DNA of 57,475 bases from Caballeronia terrestris (GCF_001544515.1 NZ_FCOL02000035.1:1-57475); one strand, 5' to 3'; positions 42,833 to 51,406 are shown, numbered from the stretch's first letter. Notes: a model not told the origin generated them from the sequence alone. Translations and numbers: made by a program.

Positions 42833-43228
42833 TTAATTGCGGTAAGTCGCGTTGGAAGGTGCGCGGGAGTCGTCGGCCGGACGGCTCTGCGGACGAGGAA
42901 TGCTGCGTTCCTCGTTGTAGCGCGCAATGTCGGCGCGGATCGATCCGGAGCCGCGCATCGGCACCGCTTGCTCGGCGCGCGGCACGCCGCGCACTTCCGC
43001 GCTGATCGGCGTCAGGCCATCCTTGGCGCCGACCTGCGTGAAGCGCAGCGTCTGGGGCGCCTTGTGCGCGAGGTCGCTGCTGGGCGCAGCGCGTTCGGCC
43101 GGGCCGCCAGCGGTCAGCCAGACGCCACCCGGCGTACCGGCGAGCGCAAGCGACGCCACCACCGTGACCGAACCGATCGCGGTGGCAACAAACCATCGAA
43201 ACGTCTTGCGAAAGCCTCTGGGCGCCAT
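42833..43228 (-). CDS. Small exported or membrane-anchored hypothetical protein
   Basis: This is a 131-residue protein if started at the ATG at 43228. A basic start (M-A-P-R-G-F-R-K-T-F-R) leads to one hydrophobic segment (about 12-32), either a signal peptide or a membrane anchor. A Pro/Arg/Ser-rich, probably disordered periplasmic part follows, with D-I-A-R-Y-N-E-E-R. No domain is recognised. The frame extends 59 codons upstream, but that part lacks coding character. It is transcribed alone. Confidence is moderate because composition and position are the only support. Confidence 0.55.
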   Translation of the reverse strand: MAPRGFRKTFRWFVATAIGSVTVVASLALAGTPGGVWLTAGGPAERAAPSSDLAHKAPQTLRFTQVGAKDGLTPISAEVRGVPRAEQAVPMRGSGSIRADIARYNEERSIPRPQSRPADDSRAPSNATYRN

Positions 43229-43733
43229 GTCGATACTGCGTATTGTCCGACTTGATCCGGCTTCTCGGGCGGCGAAAAACTCGCGCGGACGACCAAGCGA
43301 CCGGTCGTTGTCGGAGCTTTGCGGATGCCCCATTGCGGAGAATGGGCACACCCGGCAACCGGTGTATCGACAATTTATGGCCCCGCGAGGCCGTAGTCGA
43401 GCCAAAAAGTGTTAGACCTGCTCAATGGTTGTAACACCATGTTACTACACGGTTTTTTGGCGTTTCAGGCATGCGTGGAAACGCTGAATCGTGTGATGAG
43501 ATGACCATTTTCGCGCGGGCTCGAACGTGGCGTGTTCGGCTTCTCCCGACCCGGAGTCCATACCGGAATTACATTAATCGACCACTTAAATGATATTTGC
43601 GCGTTAAATAACAAAGCAGCGAAAATACTGGTTTTCCTGACTTGACGTTTTGCACGACCGTGCTGGATCGACGGCGTGCAAGCAACGCCCGGTTTTTTCG
43701 CAACCCCTATGCACATTCGAGTGCGAGATTTTG
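43229..43733. other. Long divergent intergenic region with short palindromes
   Basis: These 505 bases include GTAAC-N5-GTTAC at 43431-43445 and GCACG-AC-CGTGC at 43652-43663. The second lies directly after a TTGACG hexamer at 43642-43647. AT-rich sequence at 43560-43630 may hold the promoter of the transporter gene at 43734. No gene is seen. Confidence 0.4.
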
Positions 43734-44753
43734 ATGGCGCGCCCAAAACTTCTCCCCGATAACTTCACGCTTGCCCTCGTGGGCACCGTCATCGTCGCGA
43801 GTCTTCTGCCGTGCCGGGGCACGGTCGCGGTCGCCTTCAACTGGCTGACGAATTTCGCCATTGGCCTGCTGTTTTTTCTGCACGGCGCGAAACTCTCGCG
43901 CGAGGCGATCGTCTCGGGCGCCACGCATTGGCGGCTGCATATTGTCGTGCTGCTCAGCACGTTCGCAATGTTCCCGCTCCTCGGCCTCGCGCTCAAGCCG
44001 ATCCTGACGCCGCTCGTCACGCCCGAGCTCTACATGGGCATCCTGTTCCTCTGCACGCTGCCTTCCACGGTGCAATCGTCGATCGCGTTCACCTCGATGG
44101 CGAAGGGCAACGTGCCCGCCGCCGTGTGCAGCGCGTCGGCGTCGAGTCTGCTCGGCATCTTCATCACGCCGGCGCTCGTCGGGCTCGTGGTGCACAGCCA
44201 CGGCGCGACGACCGGCTCGCCTTGGCACACGGTCGGCAATATCACGCTGCAACTGCTCGTGCCGTTCATCGCCGGCCAGGCGCTGCGGCCGGCGATCGGC
44301 AAATGGATCGACCGCAATCGCGCGATGCTGAAATTCGTCGACCAGGGATCGATTTTGCTCGTCGTCTACGTGGCGTTCAGCGAGGCCGTCAACGAAGGTA
44401 TCTGGCATTCGATGTCGCTTGCCACGCTCGGCGGATTGCTCGTCGTCAATATCGTGCTGCTCGCGCTCGCCATTTTTGCGACGGCGTTCGCCGCCAAGCG
44501 CTTGGGCTTCAGCCGCGCCGATCAGATCACGATCATCTTCTGCGGCTCGAAGAAGAGCCTCGCGTCCGGCATTCCGATGGCGAAGGTCATCTTCGCCTCT
44601 CAAACGGTCGGCGCGGTAGTGTTGCCGCTGATGCTGTTCCACCAGATCCAGTTGATGGTGTGTGCCGTTCTGGCGCAACGTTGGGGCGCGCGGCGCACGG
44701 CCGCCGAGAAAGCGCGCAAGCCCGAGCGCGCGGCCGCACCGGTGCGTCGCTGA
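43734..44753 (+). CDS. Bile acid:sodium symporter-like transporter (YfeH/SBF-like)
   Basis: This 339-residue inner-membrane protein has about ten helices. It belongs to the SBF-like group that includes E. coli YfeH. Typical segments are N-F-A-I-G-L-L-F-F-L-H-G-A-K-L near residue 42, L-P-S-T-V-Q-S-S-I-A near 110, and the late G-S-K-K-S-L-A-S-G-I-P-M-A near 273. Family members take up bile acids, steroids or other organic anions with Na+; the substrate here is not known. The ATG at 43734 gives a short N-terminal tail before the first helix. It is a single gene with a terminator behind. Confidence 0.87.
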   Translation: MARPKLLPDNFTLALVGTVIVASLLPCRGTVAVAFNWLTNFAIGLLFFLHGAKLSREAIVSGATHWRLHIVVLLSTFAMFPLLGLALKPILTPLVTPELYMGILFLCTLPSTVQSSIAFTSMAKGNVPAAVCSASASSLLGIFITPALVGLVVHSHGATTGSPWHTVGNITLQLLVPFIAGQALRPAIGKWIDRNRAMLKFVDQGSILLVVYVAFSEAVNEGIWHSMSLATLGGLLVVNIVLLALAIFATAFAAKRLGFSRADQITIIFCGSKKSLASGIPMAKVIFASQTVGAVVLPLMLFHQIQLMVCAVLAQRWGARRTAAEKARKPERAAAPVRR

Positions 44754-44789
44754 AGTTTGCAATTCCACTGCTGCCTCCCGCAAAAGCCC

Positions 44790-44816
44790 TGAAAGCCGCC
44801 TCGTGCGGCTTTTTTG
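44790..44816 (+). terminator. Rho-independent terminator
   Basis: AAGCCGC (44792-44798) pairs with GCGGCTT (44804-44810), followed by a T run and GC. It ends the SBF-like transporter transcript. Confidence 0.8.
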
Positions 44817-45025
44817 CTATTTGAATCTGCGCGGCCGGGTCTGTCGATTCGTCCAACCGACATAGGCTCAAAGCAAGAAATCGTGCGTTCGGCGTATTCC
44901 ATCCGGCCGACTGGCGCCCGGGCATGCGCATTGCCACACTTTGTCCAGCACAAAGTCACGGCAGGGCCGACAGGGAGAACCAATATGTTGAACACACGCA
45001 CCGAACGCAGTCTTCGAGGGGCGCC

Positions 45026-46066
45026 ATGCCAGCAGTCATGAACCGGCCAGCCGATTTGCAGGCGTTCCTGCGCGAATCGCGTTTTGCGCGCGGCTCGGCG
45101 GAAGAGACGGCTGGAGCGTTGCGCTCTCTCATCGACGCGGGTTTCGACCGCATTCCGCAGCCTGGAAGCGGCGCAACGCTCGAACGGTGGAAGATGCTCG
45201 GCGCGGTCGCGGCGTGCGATCTGGCGCTCGTGAAACTGTACGAAGGCCACACGGATGCGCTCGCGATTCTCGCTGAACTGAACGGCATCGAGCCCGGCGA
45301 AGGCAACGCCTGGGGCGTCTGGGCCGCCGAACCGCCGAACGCACGCCTCGGGGCAAAAAGCGCAGACGGCTCAAACGGTGAGAACCGCATCACGCTGCAC
45401 GGCACGAAGGCGTGGTGCTCCGGCGCCGCGTTCATCACGCACGCGCTGGTCACGGCCTGGAACGAACGCGACGAGTCTATCCTCGCCGCCGTCGACCTGC
45501 GTCAGGCGGGCGTGCGCGTAACAAGCGAGGGCTGGGTCGCGGTCGGCATGAGCGCGAGCGCGAGCGTCGACGTGCACTTCGACAACGCTCGCGCCGTGCA
45601 GATCGGCGCCCCACGCGCCTATCTCGAGCGGCCCGGCTTCTGGCAAGGGGGCGGTGGCATTGCGGCATGCTGGCTCGGCGCGGCATCGGCGATCGGTGAT
45701 TTCGTCAGACGCGACGCCGCCCGGCGCGCCGATCCGCACAAACTCGCGCATCTCGGCGCGATCGATACGGCGCTCGGCAGCGCCGCTAGCTTCCTGCGCG
45801 AGACCGCCGCGCGCTTCGATCGCGAACCTCGCGCCGACGCTGTCACACCGGCGCTGCGCGCGCGGCTCGTGGTGGAACGCGCCGCAACCGACGTCCTTGC
45901 CCACGCAGGGCGCGCGCTCGGCGCCGCGCCGCTCTGTCGCAACGAGCATTTCGCCCATTTGATGGCGGACCTTCCCGTGTTTATCCGGCAAAGCCACGCG
46001 GAGCGCGACGAAGCCGCGCTCGCTGAGCGCATCGTGAACGAGAAACACGGATCATGGGAGCTGTAA
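45026..46066 (+). CDS. Acyl-CoA dehydrogenase-like protein (short), first gene of a coupled trio
   Basis: This 346-residue protein resembles acyl-CoA dehydrogenases but is shorter than the usual 380-400 residues. The middle domain is recognisable (W-G-V-W-A-A-E-P, G-T-K-A-W-C-S-G-A, V-D-V-H-F-D-N). The helical C-terminal domain is present (A-A-T-D-V-L-A-H-A-G). The canonical catalytic Glu and the C-terminal FAD-contact motif are not evident, so it may be a divergent dehydrogenase or a non-oxidative relative. A GAGGGG site precedes the ATG; M45038 is an alternative start. It overlaps the PIG-L gene at 46054, forming one translational unit with PIG-L and methyltransferase. Confidence 0.78.
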   Translation: MPAVMNRPADLQAFLRESRFARGSAEETAGALRSLIDAGFDRIPQPGSGATLERWKMLGAVAACDLALVKLYEGHTDALAILAELNGIEPGEGNAWGVWAAEPPNARLGAKSADGSNGENRITLHGTKAWCSGAAFITHALVTAWNERDESILAAVDLRQAGVRVTSEGWVAVGMSASASVDVHFDNARAVQIGAPRAYLERPGFWQGGGGIAACWLGAASAIGDFVRRDAARRADPHKLAHLGAIDTALGSAASFLRETAARFDREPRADAVTPALRARLVVERAATDVLAHAGRALGAAPLCRNEHFAHLMADLPVFIRQSHAERDEAALAERIVNEKHGSWEL

Positions 46067-46830
46067 TCGTGAACGACAACCAAGATCGCGTGATCGCCGG
46101 CGACGGCACGTCGGAGGCCACCTGGCAAAGCTGGGCGCGGCTTTCCACGCTGCCGGAAGTCGATCCCGCGACGCTCGTGCCCGCAGGCGCGCGCGCGGTC
46201 ATCGTGGCACCGCATCCGGACGACGAAGTGCTCGGCACCGGCGGCCTGCTTGCGAAACTCTCGGCGCTGGGGCGCAAGGTGCTGATCGTCGCCGTAACCG
46301 ACGGCACCGCGAGCCATCCGGGCTCGCCCGTCTGGCCGAAAGAGCGCTTGGCCGACGTCCGCCCGCAGGAAACGCGCGAAGCCTTGCAGCGCCTGCACAT
46401 GCGCTACGTCCAGACGCTGCGGCTCGGTCTGCCCGACGGCAGCGTCGAGCGGTCCGAAGCGCAACTAGCGGCAACGCTCGGCGAACATCTGCGTCCCGGC
46501 GATGTGGTTTTCGGCACCTGGCGCCACGACGGTCATCCGGATCACGAGGCAGTCGGGCGGGCGGTATCGTCGGAGGCGGAGCGGCGCGACCTGCCGTTCG
46601 TCGAGATTCCGGTGTGGACGTGGCACTGGGCATCCCCCGACGATTCGCGCGTGCCGTGGAGCCGTGCGCGCCGCATCGTCCTCGACACCGATACCCACGC
46701 GCGCAAGCTCCACGCCGTCGAGGCGTTCCGCAGCCAGCTCGAACCCGATGCCGCCACCGGCCGCGCGCCGATCCTGCCGGATCACGTGCTCGCGCGACTA
46801 ACGCGGCCTTACGAGGTGGTTTTGATATGA
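46054..46830 (+). CDS. PIG-L/LmbE-family deacetylase
   Basis: This is a 258-residue zinc-dependent N-deacetylase. The family hallmark P-H-P-D-D-E near residue 52 supplies two metal ligands and the catalytic Asp. The third ligand is in H-D-G-H-P-D-H-E near 152. Relatives remove acetyl groups from GlcNAc derivatives in GPI, mycothiol, bacillithiol and lipid A-type or antibiotic pathways. The outer start is ATG 46054, overlapping the previous gene by 13 bases. A GTG at 46069 with GGGAG 8 bases upstream is an equally good start. It overlaps the methyltransferase gene by four bases. Confidence 0.88.
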   Translation: MGAVIVNDNQDRVIAGDGTSEATWQSWARLSTLPEVDPATLVPAGARAVIVAPHPDDEVLGTGGLLAKLSALGRKVLIVAVTDGTASHPGSPVWPKERLADVRPQETREALQRLHMRYVQTLRLGLPDGSVERSEAQLAATLGEHLRPGDVVFGTWRHDGHPDHEAVGRAVSSEAERRDLPFVEIPVWTWHWASPDDSRVPWSRARRIVLDTDTHARKLHAVEAFRSQLEPDAATGRAPILPDHVLARLTRPYEVVLI

Positions 46831-47432
46831 GTCGCGAGCCGAACGCCCAAGAATACTTTGACGGCCTCTATCAGCAAAGCGACGACCCCTGGCTCCTGCG
46901 CGAGCGCTGGTACGAACGCCGCAAGCGGGCGCTCACGCTCGCGATGCTCCCCGATGAGCGGTACGCGAACGCCTACGAGCCCGGCTGCGCGACCGGCGAG
47001 CTGACGGCCGAACTCGCCACACGCTGCGACACGCTGCTCGCCGCCGACATGAACGCCGACGCCGTCGAGCACGCGCGCCGACGCGTCGCGCACTTGAGCA
47101 ACGTGCGGATCGAGCAGCGCTCGGTGCCTGACGACTGGCCGGACGGCCGCTTCGACTTGCTAGTGGTGAGCGAACTCGCCTATTACCTGGACGACGGCCA
47201 ACTCACACGCCTCGCCGACCGGCTGACCGACTCGCTCGCGCCGGGCGGGACGGTGATCGCGTGCCACTGGCGGCAGCCGATCGAAGGCTGGCCGCACTCC
47301 GGCGACTTTGTCCACGACGAGCTGAGCGTGAAGCTGCCGCTCGCGCGCCTGTCGCACTATCAGGACGAGGACATGATCCTCGACGTGTGGTCGTCGGATT
47401 CATCGTCGGTGCATCGGCGGGAAGCTGTTTAA
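46827..47432 (+). CDS. SAM-dependent methyltransferase (NodS-like)
   Basis: This 201-residue class-I methyltransferase starts N-A-Q-E-Y-F-D-G-L-Y-Q-Q-S-D-D-P-W, which matches NodS-type N-methyltransferases. The SAM-binding motif I is Y-E-P-G-C-A-T-G-E-L-T near residue 50, motif II L-A-A-D-M-N-A-D near 69, and motif III around F-D-L-L-V-V-S-E-L-A-Y near 107. NodS methylates a deacetylated amino-sugar nitrogen of Nod factor. Coupled directly to a PIG-L deacetylase, the enzyme may methylate the freed amine; that is inference. No nod genes are near. Confidence 0.86.
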   Translation: MSREPNAQEYFDGLYQQSDDPWLLRERWYERRKRALTLAMLPDERYANAYEPGCATGELTAELATRCDTLLAADMNADAVEHARRRVAHLSNVRIEQRSVPDDWPDGRFDLLVVSELAYYLDDGQLTRLADRLTDSLAPGGTVIACHWRQPIEGWPHSGDFVHDELSVKLPLARLSHYQDEDMILDVWSSDSSSVHRREAV

Positions 47433-47435
47433 ACC

Positions 47436-47539
47436 TTTTTACTAAACAACGTATAACCGACAAATCCCATACAGAACAAGCCTCTACTGGTTTTCTCTAG
47501 GTCCATGATTCGTTTTTGAGCGTATTTTTTACTATACAA
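47436..47539 (+). repeat. Pair of T-rich direct repeats upstream of the lacI-type gene
   Basis: TTTTTACTAAACAA (47436-47449) and TTTTTTACTATACAA (47525-47539) are near-identical and 89 bases apart. They lie in an AT-rich promoter region in front of the LacI-family gene. The second contains TATACA, a plausible -10. They may be regulator sites or a chance product of local AT-richness. Confidence 0.4.
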
Positions 47540-47593
47540 TCGCCGCAACGAAGCGAACCCGCCGTCGGACGATAAACAGGACACAGAGACCAG

Positions 47594-48601
47594 ATGGGCA
47601 CCACCATTCGCGATGTCGCGCGTGCGGCCAGCGTATCGATCGGCACCGTGTCGAGAGCGCTGAAAAACCAGCCAGGCTTGTCCGAAGCAACGCGCGTTCG
47701 TGTCGTCGAAGTCGCGCAGCAGCTCGGCTACGATTCCGCGCAACTGCGCACCCGCATCCGCCGCGTCACCTTTCTCCTGCACCGGCAGCACAACAATTTC
47801 TCCGTCAGCCCGTTTTTCTCGCACGTCCTGAACGGCTTCGAGGAAGCATGCCGCGAACGCAGACTCGTGCCGTCCGTGCTCACCGCCGGTCCGACACAGG
47901 ATCTCGCCCAGCAAATGCGCCTGCACGCGCCGGACGCCATCGCTGTCGCGGGCTTCGTCGAGCCGGAATTGCTCGTCCACCTGCATTCGCTGAACCGGCC
48001 GACCATCCTCATCGACCTGCGCGCGCCCGGTTTCCGCTCCGTCAATATCGACAACATCAAGGGCGCGTCGCTCGCGATGCGGCATCTGTTCGCGCTCGGA
48101 CGGCGGCGCGTCGCATTCATCGGCGGATCGCTCGCGCATCACAGCATCTCGCAGCGCGCGCTCGGCTACCGGCTCGCGTATTTCGAGGCGGGACTGCTCT
48201 TCGATCCGATGCTGGAAATCAACACGCAGCCCGGCCTCGCCGCTGACCTGGCCGCCGCCGACGCCATGGAACGCCTGATCGTGCAGGCGCGGGAGCAATC
48301 GAATCCGCTCCCCGACGCCGTTTTCGCCTATAACGATGCAGCAGCCCTCGCCGCGATGCGCGTCTGTGTCGCGCACGGCTTGCGGGTGCCGGAGGACATC
48401 GCGTTCGTCGGTTTCGACGATATTCCGGCTGCCGCGCAGAGCACACCGCCGCTGTCCACCGTGACGGTCGACAAGGAAGCGCTCGGCCGGCGCGGCGTGG
48501 AGCTGCTGCTCGAAGACAACCTGAACTCACTCGACCCGGCCGACACGCTGGTGCCGGTAAATTTCATCCCTCGCGCGAGCTCCGGCTCGACCACGACATG
48601 A
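47594..48601 (+). CDS. LacI-family transcriptional regulator
   Basis: This is a 335-residue regulator. The N-terminal helix-turn-helix and hinge are typical (T-I-R-D-V-A-R-A-A-S-V-S-I-G-T-V-S-R-A-L at about 4-23), followed by the periplasmic-binding-protein-like effector domain with the usual late D-D-I-P-A-A and P-L-S-T-V-T-V-D segments. It most likely controls the two sugar-metabolism genes that follow in the same operon, and itself. The ATG of the AGE gene overlaps its stop (ATGA). Confidence 0.92.
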   Translation: MGTTIRDVARAASVSIGTVSRALKNQPGLSEATRVRVVEVAQQLGYDSAQLRTRIRRVTFLLHRQHNNFSVSPFFSHVLNGFEEACRERRLVPSVLTAGPTQDLAQQMRLHAPDAIAVAGFVEPELLVHLHSLNRPTILIDLRAPGFRSVNIDNIKGASLAMRHLFALGRRRVAFIGGSLAHHSISQRALGYRLAYFEAGLLFDPMLEINTQPGLAADLAAADAMERLIVQAREQSNPLPDAVFAYNDAAALAAMRVCVAHGLRVPEDIAFVGFDDIPAAAQSTPPLSTVTVDKEALGRRGVELLLEDNLNSLDPADTLVPVNFIPRASSGSTTT

Positions 48602-49863
48602 ACTCGACCGCTACAACCGTCGCACTGGACGCCGCCACCGCCACCACGGCCACCGCGCCCATCGACTTCCGCAGCCGCGACTTCCTGCTCTCGCACGTGC
48701 GCGACACGCTTGCGTTCTACGCACCCACCGCGCGCGACCCGTCCGGCGGCTTCTTCCACTATTTCAAGGACGACGGCCGCGTCTACGACCGCACGACGCG
48801 CCACCTCGTCAGCAGCACGCGCTTCGTCTTCAATTACGCGATGGCCTACCGCCATTTCGGCAACGCCGCGTACCAGGACGACGCCCGCCACGCGTTCGCG
48901 TTCCTGCGCAACGCCCACTGGGACGCCGCGCTCGAAGGCTATGATTGGGAAATCGAGTGGCGCGACGGCGCGAAACGCACGCTCGACGGCACGCGCCACT
49001 GCTACGGCCTCGCGTTCGTGCTGCTCGCGTGCGCGCATGCGTCGATGGCGGGCATCGACGAAGCCACGCCGATGATCAACGAGACGTTTCATCTGCTGGA
49101 GCGCCGCTTCTGGGACGCCGACGCCGGCCTCTACGCCGACGAAGCCACTCCCGACTGGCAGCTTTCGGACTATCGAGGGCAGAACGCCAACATGCACGCG
49201 ACCGAGGCGCTCCTCGCCGCCTACGAGGCGACCGGTCACGTCATCTATCTGGATCGCGCGGAAAAGATCGCCGGGAACATCACGCTGCGGCAGGCGAAGC
49301 TGTCGAACGGGCTGATTTGGGAGCACTTCCGCCCCGACTGGTCGCTCGACTGGCATTACAACGAATCCGACAGCACGAACATTTTCCGTCCGTGGGGTTT
49401 CCAGCCCGGCCATCAGACGGAGTGGGCCAAGCTCCTATTGATTCTCGAACGCCATCGCGCGTTGCCGTGGCTTGCGCCGCGCGCCATCGAATTGTTCGAC
49501 GCCGGCTTCAACCGCGCCTGGGACAGCCGTCACGGCGGCCTCTACTACGGCTTCGGCCCCGACGACACCATCTGCGACCACGACAAATACTTCTGGGTGC
49601 AGGCGGAAAGCTTCGCCGCCGCCGCGCTGCTAGGCGCGCGCACGGGACGCGAGCGGTTCTGGGACTGCTACGACGAGCTCTGGCGCTATAGCTGGGAGCA
49701 CTTCATCGATCACGAATACGGCGCGTGGTTCCGCATCCTGACGTGCGACAACCGCAAGTACGGCGACGAAAAGAGCCCGGCCGGCAAGACCGATTACCAC
49801 ACGATGGGCGCGTGCTACGAGGTGCTGAACGCTCTCGGCGCGCCGGACACAAGCAAACGGTGA
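48598..49863 (+). CDS. AGE-family epimerase/isomerase, probable mannose isomerase
   Basis: This 421-residue (alpha/alpha)6-barrel sugar isomerase belongs to the N-acylglucosamine 2-epimerase family. It has an Ala/Thr-rich 20-residue head, then G-G-F-F-H-Y-F-K-D-D-G near residue 51. R-H-C-Y-G-L-A-F near 132 is a typical His/Arg segment, as is H-A-T-E-A-L-L-A-A near 199, and late D-K-Y-F-W-V-Q-A-E-S. The lack of a GlcNAc context and the coupling to a PfkB kinase favour D-mannose/D-fructose isomerisation (YihS/ManI type). GlcNAc 2-epimerase is the alternative. The gene lies four bases inside lacI and five bases before the kinase. Confidence 0.88.
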   Translation: MNSTATTVALDAATATTATAPIDFRSRDFLLSHVRDTLAFYAPTARDPSGGFFHYFKDDGRVYDRTTRHLVSSTRFVFNYAMAYRHFGNAAYQDDARHAFAFLRNAHWDAALEGYDWEIEWRDGAKRTLDGTRHCYGLAFVLLACAHASMAGIDEATPMINETFHLLERRFWDADAGLYADEATPDWQLSDYRGQNANMHATEALLAAYEATGHVIYLDRAEKIAGNITLRQAKLSNGLIWEHFRPDWSLDWHYNESDSTNIFRPWGFQPGHQTEWAKLLLILERHRALPWLAPRAIELFDAGFNRAWDSRHGGLYYGFGPDDTICDHDKYFWVQAESFAAAALLGARTGRERFWDCYDELWRYSWEHFIDHEYGAWFRILTCDNRKYGDEKSPAGKTDYHTMGACYEVLNALGAPDTSKR

Positions 49864-49868
49864 GACAA

Positions 49869-50795
49869 ATGGCATCAGAAAAGGCATCAGAAACCCAGAC
49901 TCTTCCGACCTTCGTCTCGGCCGGCGACATCCTCACCGACATGATCCGCACCGACACTTCGACGTGGCTCTCGCGTCCGGGCGGCGCGGGCTGGAACGTC
50001 GCGCGAGCGGTGGCGCGTCTCGGCCTGCCGACGGCCTGCGCCGGCTCGCTCGGCGTCGACAATTTCTCCGACGACTTGTGGAACGCGAGCGTCGCGGCCG
50101 GTCTCGACATGCGTTTCATGCAGCGCGTCGAGCGTCCGCCGCTGCTCGCGATCGTCCACAAAACGCAGCCGCCGACCTATTACTTCATGGGCGAAAACGG
50201 CGCCGATCTTGCCTTCGATCCGTCGAAGCTGCCGTCCGGCTGGATGGAACAGGTCAAGTGGGCGCATTTCGGCTGCATCAGTCTCGTGCGCCAGCCGCTC
50301 GGCGCGACGCTCGCCGCGCTCGCCGCGCAACTGCGCGAGCACGGCGTGAAAATCAGCTTCGATCCGAACTACCGCAATCTGATGGAAACCGGCTACGAGC
50401 CGATCCTGCGCAACATGGCGTCGCTCGCCGATCTGATCAAGGTGTCGGACGAGGACCTGCACATGCTGTTTCGCGGCATCCCCGAGGCGGACGCGCTCGC
50501 GCAGGTCCGCGCGATGAACCCGCAGGCGAGCGTGCTCGTCACGCGCGGGTCGAGCGAGGCGGCGCTCTATGTCGGCGACGAGGTGTTTCGCGCGAAGCCG
50601 CCGCAGGTGCAGGTGGCGGACACGGTCGGCGCGGGCGATGCCTCGATCGGCGGGCTGCTCTACAGCCTGATGGCGCGCGAAGGCGGCTGGGGCGAGCACC
50701 TGCGTTTCGCGCTTGCGTCGGGCGCGGCGGCGTGCCGGTTTCCGGGCGGTCACTCGCCGTCGCTGGAAGAAGTCGAGGCGTTGCTCAAACCATAG
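49869..50795 (+). CDS. PfkB-family carbohydrate kinase, probable fructokinase
   Basis: This is a 308-residue ribokinase-fold sugar kinase. The N-terminal substrate motif is G-G-A-G-W-N-V-A-R-A-V-A near residue 37, and the ATP/anion-hole motif D-T-V-G-A-G-D-A-S near 255 has the catalytic Asp. The G-D-A-S variant replaces the usual G-D-A-F. Fructokinase fits the AGE isomerase next door (mannose to fructose to fructose 6-phosphate), but ribokinase- or KDG-kinase-like specificity cannot be excluded. It is the third gene of the lacI-AGE-pfkB operon. Confidence 0.88.
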   Translation: MASEKASETQTLPTFVSAGDILTDMIRTDTSTWLSRPGGAGWNVARAVARLGLPTACAGSLGVDNFSDDLWNASVAAGLDMRFMQRVERPPLLAIVHKTQPPTYYFMGENGADLAFDPSKLPSGWMEQVKWAHFGCISLVRQPLGATLAALAAQLREHGVKISFDPNYRNLMETGYEPILRNMASLADLIKVSDEDLHMLFRGIPEADALAQVRAMNPQASVLVTRGSSEAALYVGDEVFRAKPPQVQVADTVGAGDASIGGLLYSLMAREGGWGEHLRFALASGAAACRFPGGHSPSLEEVEALLKP

Positions 50796-50871
50796 TTCGA
50801 AGTCCATCCGTCCATGTCACGCACGCTGCATATCAGCGTGCTAGCATGAATTTCCTCTGCGCGGAGCCATC

Positions 50872-51102
50872 ATGGACATGGACGACACGATCTACACGAA
50901 GGGTCTCTACACCGCGACGCTCGGCGTGCGCGCCACCGACTCCGGCCAGTACCAGGGTCTCGTCTCGCTCGCGCGCGACGACGGCGGCGAGGAGACGGAC
51001 GCGACGCTCTACGAAGTCGATGCGTCGTCGGAGAACGAAGCCGAGGCGCTCGAAGAAGCGCGCGCCCTTGCGCACCGGATTCTCGGGGAAATCGAACTAT
51101 AA
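50872..51102 (+). CDS. Small acidic hypothetical protein
   Basis: This 76-residue, acidic protein has a beta-rich first half (T-K-G-L-Y-T-A-T-L-G-V) and a Glu/Ala-rich C-terminal helix (E-N-E-A-E-A-L-E-E-A-R-A-L). A GGAG ribosome site lies 6 bases before the ATG. No domain is recognised. A second tiny gene with the same beta-then-helix outline starts 58 bases after its stop, so the two may be distant paralogs or partners. Confidence 0.65.
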   Translation: MDMDDTIYTKGLYTATLGVRATDSGQYQGLVSLARDDGGEETDATLYEVDASSENEAEALEEARALAHRILGEIEL

Positions 51103-51160
51103 GCAGACAGCCGGCGGCGCTCGCGTCGCGCGGGCGCTCATGGCTGGATCGGAGGACATC

Positions 51161-51406
51161 ATGCCGGAACAGCTCTTTCTCTATGGCGTCTATGCGATCC
51201 ACGTGCGGCCGCTCGAACTGCAAGGCGCGCGCTGGGACGCCGAATACGAAATCCGCCATCACGAAAAAGCCGTCAAGACGTGGACGACGGTCGGCGGCGA
51301 CGGCGGTCTGGAGAAGGCCGCCGACGCGATCGATCTCGCGCACAAGCAGGCCATCGCCGATATCGAAGCGGGCGCGGGTATTCCGAAGCCACGCGCGTTT
51401 CCCTGA
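51161..51406 (+). CDS. Small hypothetical protein
   Basis: This 81-residue protein has strands (L-F-L-Y-G-V-Y-A-I-H-V; W-D-A-E-Y-E-I-R-H-H) and a C-terminal helix (K-A-A-D-A-I-D-L-A-H-K-Q-A-I). A GGAGG ribosome site ends 5 bases before the ATG at 51161. An in-frame ATG at 51140 is a weaker alternative. The layout matches the preceding small protein, though sequence identity is low. No function is assigned. It converges with the GST gene. Confidence 0.65.
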   Translation: MPEQLFLYGVYAIHVRPLELQGARWDAEYEIRHHEKAVKTWTTVGGDGGLEKAADAIDLAHKQAIADIEAGAGIPKPRAFP

